64,000 nucleotides of DNA, taken from positions 36,294,890 through 36,358,889 of the forward strand of contig CM072523.1 in assembly GCA_036898135.1 (NCBI GenBank), given 5' to 3'. The position numbers and the translations under genes are program-made. Positions 40,183-47,700 of the stretch are shown piece after piece. The notes beneath the pieces are model-generated. The model made no database searches. It was not told where the DNA came from and saw only the letters and a list, made by a program, of their open reading frames with translations. The stretch's first letter is position 1; each line of letters begins with the position of its first letter. The stretch comes from Oncomelania hupensis. Taxonomy: Eukaryota; Mollusca; Gastropoda; Littorinimorpha; Pomatiopsidae.

Positions 40183-40762
40183 CCCCCTCTCTCTCTCTCT
40201 CTCTCTCTTTCTCTCCAATTAAAAGGAGGAAACAACATTTTGGCAGGTCTGCAACAAGATAATACAGTTAGCTGTATTACTTCCCTAGACACCGTCGGAA
40301 AATTCTTTGACGGAATGACCCTGTATGTGACGCATGCATGGGCATCACACATTACCGAAAGGAGCACCTAGGGGTATATGGAGGGAACTGAAGGGGGTTA
40401 AACAGGGAGCTTGAGTTGTATGCTGATAATTTTATTTCTTTTATCTTTCTTTCATTAAAAAAAAAATTATGTTAGGTATTTAAAATAAAAATCTTAACGA
40501 TGTTCATTTAGAAGAAATTGTTTTATGTTTTACAATGTTGGATGTGTATATAGGTTGTTATTTATAAAAGCTCATTCATTGTATTAATTTGTTCAAATTT
40601 GTGTTTAAAATGTTCCTGCATCATATTAGTTTTAGTTGTTAATTTCAATGGGTACATGTAATTTGATACTGCACGTCAGGCTCATTGCATTGTGAGTCTT
40701 TGTTTTTAAGTTGTTGTTTTTTTAACGTACTTTCTCCATTGTAATCTGTTGTTGGTGCAAAT

Positions 40763-40856
<94 letters not shown>

Positions 40857-43800
40857 TAGATAGAGTCAGCTTTAGTTGTAGAATTATTTTATCTTTTGCA
40901 TGTTGACATCTTTAAGTTTCAGAAAGTACATGGATTGTTGCCTGTTTGGTGTTATTAGTTTAGATAGTAGGTGATTTGTTTATATGCTTAATGGACCATT
41001 GGTTTAGTAATATAATTACTTTTACTTCAGTTTTTATTGGTGGTCTTCATTGATAACATGACTTGGTGATCTACATTGATAATAATTGTGACTTTTTGTC
41101 CTTTTTTTCCTTTAGAATTGCTGGGGTCTTTGTGTAAATGTACCTCAAAGGGTGTGTAATCTTGATTGATTTCACTGGGAATGCCTTTCTTTCCAATCTG
41201 TTTGTGATCACTTTGTTACTGTTTAGAAGTTTTTGAAAATAGTATTTGATACTCTGGTGCATCTTGGGAACAAAACTCAAATTGTCTTTCGAATGTTGTC
41301 TTTTTTGTTTTGTGTTTTTGTTCTTCCCTTTGAGCATCAGTTATTTGATGTGTATGGTGTAAATGGTTATATATTTTTAAAACCAAATGAAAGGTAAGCA
41401 TGTGGTGTTAATAGTGTAATTATAAAAGCATGCTCACTTAATTCTTTATAGGTGGTTTGAATGCAGTGAAGGTGTTCATGTGCTGAATGTTGTGAGATCT
41501 ATTATAGGTTTAATATTTCTTTTCTATTTCAGTTCTTTTTAGTAATCTTTATTTTAATTTATCTTTCATATTCTATTGCCATCTTATTGTCTGTCTTTCA
41601 GTCTCTTTTTATTATTGTTTGTTATATTTTACAGTTTCTTTCCTTACTTTTTTGTGTTTTTCATTCCTTCTGATTCTGATCCCTTATATTTCCGTCGCAT
41701 CATTTTGCCTGCGGCTAGAAAGATCAAGAGTATAATTTTGTTATTAATTTTGAAGAAAACTAGCCTCTTACTTGAAGAATACAAAAATCGCATGTAGAAG
41801 TACACAACTGATGAAGATTCTTCCCACCTCCTTCCCCTCATTAGTGTAAATGCATCAATTGAGTAATAAGTGAAACTTTAATAAGCATAGACACATGTAT
41901 TAACATATGGACGTTGAAGTTACGAACATGACCAGGCTCACTCATCAATCAATTTACTAAATGTAATAGTTATCCAAATCTGAATGTTTGCACTCTGCTT
42001 AGTGATTTTTTTTAAAATTCAAGATATAGTCACCATTTTTATTTTTCTCCCAGAATTATACATTTTGCATGCTCTGAGTATAAACTGGTTTAAATTAAGT
42101 AACTTTTTTTTTTAAATAAAATACATTTAGTTTTTATTTATATTGTTTTATTATTTATTTAATTGTTTTATTAATTTTTTTACAAATTATTTTACAGTTT
42201 ATTTGAATGTTGACATTTACTTTTCAAAATTGGTTGAGGTTATTATGTTTATTGACAGTGGGTTTTCAAAATATTTTGGATGCACATCAGTATTAAATAG
42301 TTTAGGATGCACTTCAGTATTAAATAGTTTGGGATGCACATCAGTATTAAATAGTTCAGGATGCACATCATTATTAAATAGTTCAGGATGCACATCAGTA
42401 TTAAATAGTTTAGGATGCACATCAGTATTAAATAGTTTAGGATGCACCTCAGTATTTAATAGTTTAGGATGCACATCAGTATTAAATAGTTTGGGATGCA
42501 CATCAGTATTAAATAGTTTGGGATACACATCAGTGTGGGTAAATTGGTGGCACATAATGCACCAATATACTGTTTACACATCAGTCACATTTTGTGTATG
42601 CCTGTGGTTACCTAGGATACTACGACTGATATACTTTTACTAGCTCCACAATAGCTATCTTATATGTTTATTTTTTTACAAATAATTCTTGTTAGCTTTT
42701 CTTGATGAAATGATATGTTCTTTTTGCTGTTGTTTTCAGTACAATGCACCTTTTTCTTTTATTATTAGTTTTTAGTGTACAGTGAAACTATGTAAAGTTA
42801 GTGTGTGGGAAATGTTATGATTGAAAAAAACCCACCGTTGTGGCTATGACTATATGAACACTTGAGGTATGAAACAATGCACTGATGATACCTGATCAAA
42901 ATAGATGGGATATTTTGTATTATTTATTTTATTTTGTATTTATTTGTTCTTATGCAGTGCTTAAAGAGAAATATTATTAAACCTAATTGGCCAAGCACAC
43001 CTAAATGGCCAAGCTTTCCCGGTCATAGGGGTATAAACTATGTGAAATGATGACATGATTATGATATAATGATGTTCGTAATTTGTAAGGCGCCTTAGCC
43101 TAAGGATCAAGGCTCAAAGCTAAGTGCAAATAAAGGTGCTTATGGTATAATTATGTTTATAATGGGAGGGATGTTACACTAATTTATAAACGTCGAGATA
43201 CTGCTTTTTGCTTGAAAGAAGTAGCATGACAGTAGATCAGAATACTTTATTGCCAAGTTAAAAGCACTACAATACCTTGGGTAATTGCTGCAGCACCCAA
43301 GGCTGTACATAATTGATATGTAAGGGCATTCCTATGCTGGTAGTGGCTAAGGGAAGAATTGCCAAGGCATATCCGTAACATGCCAGCAGCATGCTAAAGG
43401 TTTTAGGCTACATTTTTCCACTTACTAAACATTGTTTTGGTGGTACAATTTTCTTGCGATGAATTGTGTTTTGACAGAGGCTGTATTAATATGTTACAGC
43501 AGCAATCTAGCACTATGGAGGGAGGACAGCAACCACATTCAGCTTCATCAAGCCGATCTGAAAAAGCTTGGCTGGTTGCCAAGTGGTACAACTTTGACAC
43601 TGTGTAAGTACAGTTTGGGGTATGTGTGGCAGATACTGCATGCTGCACAATAAAAGATTTTGGGGTCAGATCTCCCACATGCAATTTTGTGCTGCTATAA
43701 TATTTCCATGTGTGAGATGCGACCATTGTGAAACTCGCCTTGCTTAATCTTAGTCCTCAACCCATCAGGGAGGACCTGAGGGCAGAAGAAGTTATAAAGC

Positions 43801-44740
43801 TTAAACCAGCTCAAACAAGAAGGGTTTACATAATAAGAAGATAACTGATCCGTTTGGTTCAAGAAAGGCTATAGCTATTTGACAGTGTTGCTTTCTCAAG
43901 CCTTTCGACCTCTGCTTTTTCAGCGCTGCTGTGGCAACTGTTGTGAATTGCAGTTCAGTGTACACAGCAACAGTTGAACTCAGGTCATGTAACTAAATAA
44001 GAGGTCTAATTTACATTTTCAGGCGATAAATATATATTTTTTTTATTCTCTTTTGTGTATGAGGAGTTGATTTAGATCTGGAAAAGAAACATATAAATAT
44101 CAGTCTTTTGTTTTGATTATTCCAAGAGAAACAAGAATTAGATTGATTTATTTACTTTGTTCGCACACATTCGGACATAGTTTGAATGGGAAAGTGTTTA
44201 GTTCTGTATCTCATCTAGCAAAATTGTCTGTTTTGGGTTTACTTCTTTGTGTTTTAGGAGTTTGCTTTAGATCATTCCTAGAAAGTGGAGTCAGGTTTGT
44301 GTGTGTGTGTGTGTTTATATTTACTTTGTATACATTTTGAATTAGTGTGTGTATTTATAAAACAATTATGTCCTACCCCACCCCCCACCCCTACACACAC
44401 ACACACACACAATAAATTAATGAATTAATTAAAAATTTTAAACATTACAAAAATACTAACAATTCTTTTTTATTTTTTTTACTTTTTGTTGTTGACTCTA
44501 TTACATTACATTTATCATTACACTTATTGCATTGTAAACTGGCAACCATTTTTGCTTATTGTGGTAGGGATTATACTTTTCACAAGTAAAAGGTTTAAAT
44601 ATGAATTGTTTATTGTTTCAGGTTCATGAAACCACTCCTGACCAACTGCAGGCCAACTTTGATAGAAACCATGCCCAAATGTTGTCTCCCTTTGGCAAAA
44701 CTCTTCACCACAAACGAGCAAATAACACAGGTTGGTATTG

Positions 44741-44787
<47 letters not shown>

Positions 44788-47700
44788 TTTGTAACTAAGG
44801 ACACATTTCAGTTTTTAATTGGACTTTGACAGTAAAGGTGTATTGTGTAATATAGTATTGTATTGTATTTGTGCAGGGTGTGGGCAACCACTTTGACCAT
44901 GATTCCGACACGGACATGATCCTGGACGAAAACCAGTTGTCCATCGGTGGATCCTCAGATGCTGGATCGGGCTTGGACCAGGCCTCGCCCCACCCTAACC
45001 ACCAGACCAGCAGGAAAGAACCTATGCAGGTATGTCTGCCATAGATTGAGATAAAGGTTGTTGATGCTGGATTACTTCATGGGGGCACTGGGCACTTTAT
45101 TTTCAGTCCCTTGTAGATAGTAATGCCTGCCTTAAAATTGACACATCGCTGCCTGTAAAGAGTGTTGCCGAAACTTGTGCAGAATTATGGTGGAGATACG
45201 ACAGTACTGTTTCCGGGCGGCGATATTGTCTTGTGTGTTTGATAGGCTTTGCATGCACGAGTCTCATTCATAATCGGGTTTGCATGCTTGCTGCAGTGTA
45301 TTGGAAAATCAAATAGGACTTTCTGTCGTGCAAAATATATGTGTTATCCAAGGTGGTTGTTAGTTCAGAAGATAATTGGCTACAGAATTCACTAAGGAAT
45401 GAGTTTTGTGTTTTTCCTTTTGGTGTGCTTTAGCTGTTATTTTTCTTTTATGGAAAAGCAGTATTTTCTTGTATAAGGGGGATGGGAGAGGGAGGAGGGA
45501 TGTGGAATTTGAACACTCAGAGTCTTGCTATACACTAGCTGTTTATTTTATGTTTGTTTGCTAGCAATATTGTTTTGTTTTGTTAAAATATGAAGCTCAT
45601 GATGTTAATTTGTTTTTAAGGAATGGCTGTCCACTTTTGTTTTCTTTGCTGATTTTTGTCTTTTAGGTCTAAAGTTGATTTCAAAATGCTGTGAAGGCGA
45701 TTTTTAAATATTGTGAAGACTGTTTGTGTTGGCATATGCTGGTGTTATTTGAAGCAGTATCATTTAAATCCATTGCAGTACGATGTGGATGCTTGTTGGC
45801 TAACTCTTCCTGTTAACTCTTTACACTCTGTCTTTGCAGTTAGCAGGCGCTGTGCACTTTAGTTAGAGAAGGGGAGGTAATAAGGATTATGTCCTGTATA
45901 ATTTATTATCATTAAAACATAGAGAAGAATAAAAATACAGGAACACCCAAATATTAGCGCATCACTAAAACTTCAGTTTATTCTGTATAGTGTCAACTGT
46001 TACAACAGCTGACTATGCTGTCATTGACCTTAATTTCATCTCTTAGGTAAAAAAAATCCCTTATTTTGTATTTTTGGCCACCAATTTTTGTCCCCCCCCC
46101 TCCCCTCTCCCCCTGCGCACTTAAAGCATTAAAAGCAAATTAAAAAAAATATATAAAGAAAACACTAACCCCCAAAAAACACATTAACTTAACAGACCGT
46201 ACTATTCAATAATATATAATGTATGTGGGTGTAAAATTATAGTTTATATTATTTGATGGGCACACTTACACAGTGTTATTTGGACAAATCAGTGAACATC
46301 TACATTACTTGTATTGACATGCCTACTTGTTTTGACGATTTGATGATCTGTTAGGGTTAGGGTTTGGGTTAGGGTTAGGGTTCGAACACTTTAAAGTACT
46401 TAAAAAAATGGGGACGAAATATGACCCAGTGTCAGCACAACATATGTGGCGTTTCTGGAAAGTCATGATAATACTGTGTAACCTCGGCTGTGTGAGTGTG
46501 TGTGTGTATGTGTATATTGATTTGTTTCCTGTGGTTTGATATGATTTTGATTTCTCATTGTGTTGTATGTAGCCCAGGAAGTGACTGTCCAAAAGGTGTA
46601 GGTTCTGATAATTTCATTTTGTCACTTTCAGTTATCATTGATCAGGTGTTTGCTAATAGCATGAGTTTTAATGTTATGTAATGTATTATTTATATTTTAT
46701 GTTTGTTGTTTTGCTTTGTTTATATTTTTGTTTGCTTGTTCAATTTGGTTTAAATTAATTTTCCTGGTTCGTTATGAATTCACAATTAGGGAATAAAATA
46801 TTTTTCTGACCTCCTTTCAACATGCAATAAAGCAAATTAAGTAGACAAGTGGGCATGAATGCAAATATTTGTTTAAAATCAGTGGATTGTACATCCACAA
46901 TAGGTTGAATTGCTTTTGTTTACGGTAATAACAGAATTATAATTTTGCACATGAACATGTTATCCATTGTCATATCAACACAACAGGCCAAGTGTTCATT
47001 ATATTTTCGAACATAATGGCTTTGCTTTTGATGTAGAATGAGTTTGGATCATGCTTTCAAATGAGAAATCCACATTATCATTGGTGTATGTATTTAAATT
47101 TGGGGGGCTGAGCCATAAGAGCAATATCCTTAGAAGATGCACCTGGGAGATTCTCTGCCTAGGCTGAATTTTCACTGCATTTTGAAATGGAGCTTGTGAA
47201 ATAAAATTAAGAAATAGTGATTTTTAGTTGCTTTTTTCAGCAAAACTTTTCATATATCAAAGTTGAAGCAGCCACATTTTCAAACCAAACCCTTTTTGTT
47301 TTTTTTTATTCACCCTCATTTAGCAATTGTAAGTCTTATGTATTCATCAACAACAACAAAAATCCTGACTTTTTGCAAATCTGTGCAAGATGAATCCTAA
47401 ATATTCCAGAAATTATATTTTTAAAAAGAAAAAAAAAGTCTGTCTTTTCGTCCCTCCATCTGTCTGTCTGTCCGCTTGTCTGTGCAAAACTTGCAAGTGC
47501 CTTCATTCCTTAAACCTATTTCATGTGTCACAACCAAACTTGGTAGGAATGAGACCTCAAAACTGATCAGTGATTGAATGGCTTCGCTTCAAGGTCAATG
47601 TGACATGGTCATTAAATGTTGGTAAAAAAAAAAATGTTTGCTCAATTTAACTTTTTTCCTAAGTTTTTAATATTGAACTTATGATTCTACGATGCTTAAT

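Noticed and set aside
40033..40371. Ser/Leu- and Arg/Glu-rich open frames
   Set aside because: Read-through of a (CT)n microsatellite.
42279..42535. Possible CRISPR array
   Set aside because: The units are contiguous 27-bp repeats without spacers, in a eukaryotic intron.
42143..42643. 166-codon open frame with GCTSVLNSL repeats
   Set aside because: It is a 27-bp minisatellite whose period keeps a frame open on both strands; it lies in an intron with no splice or coding support.
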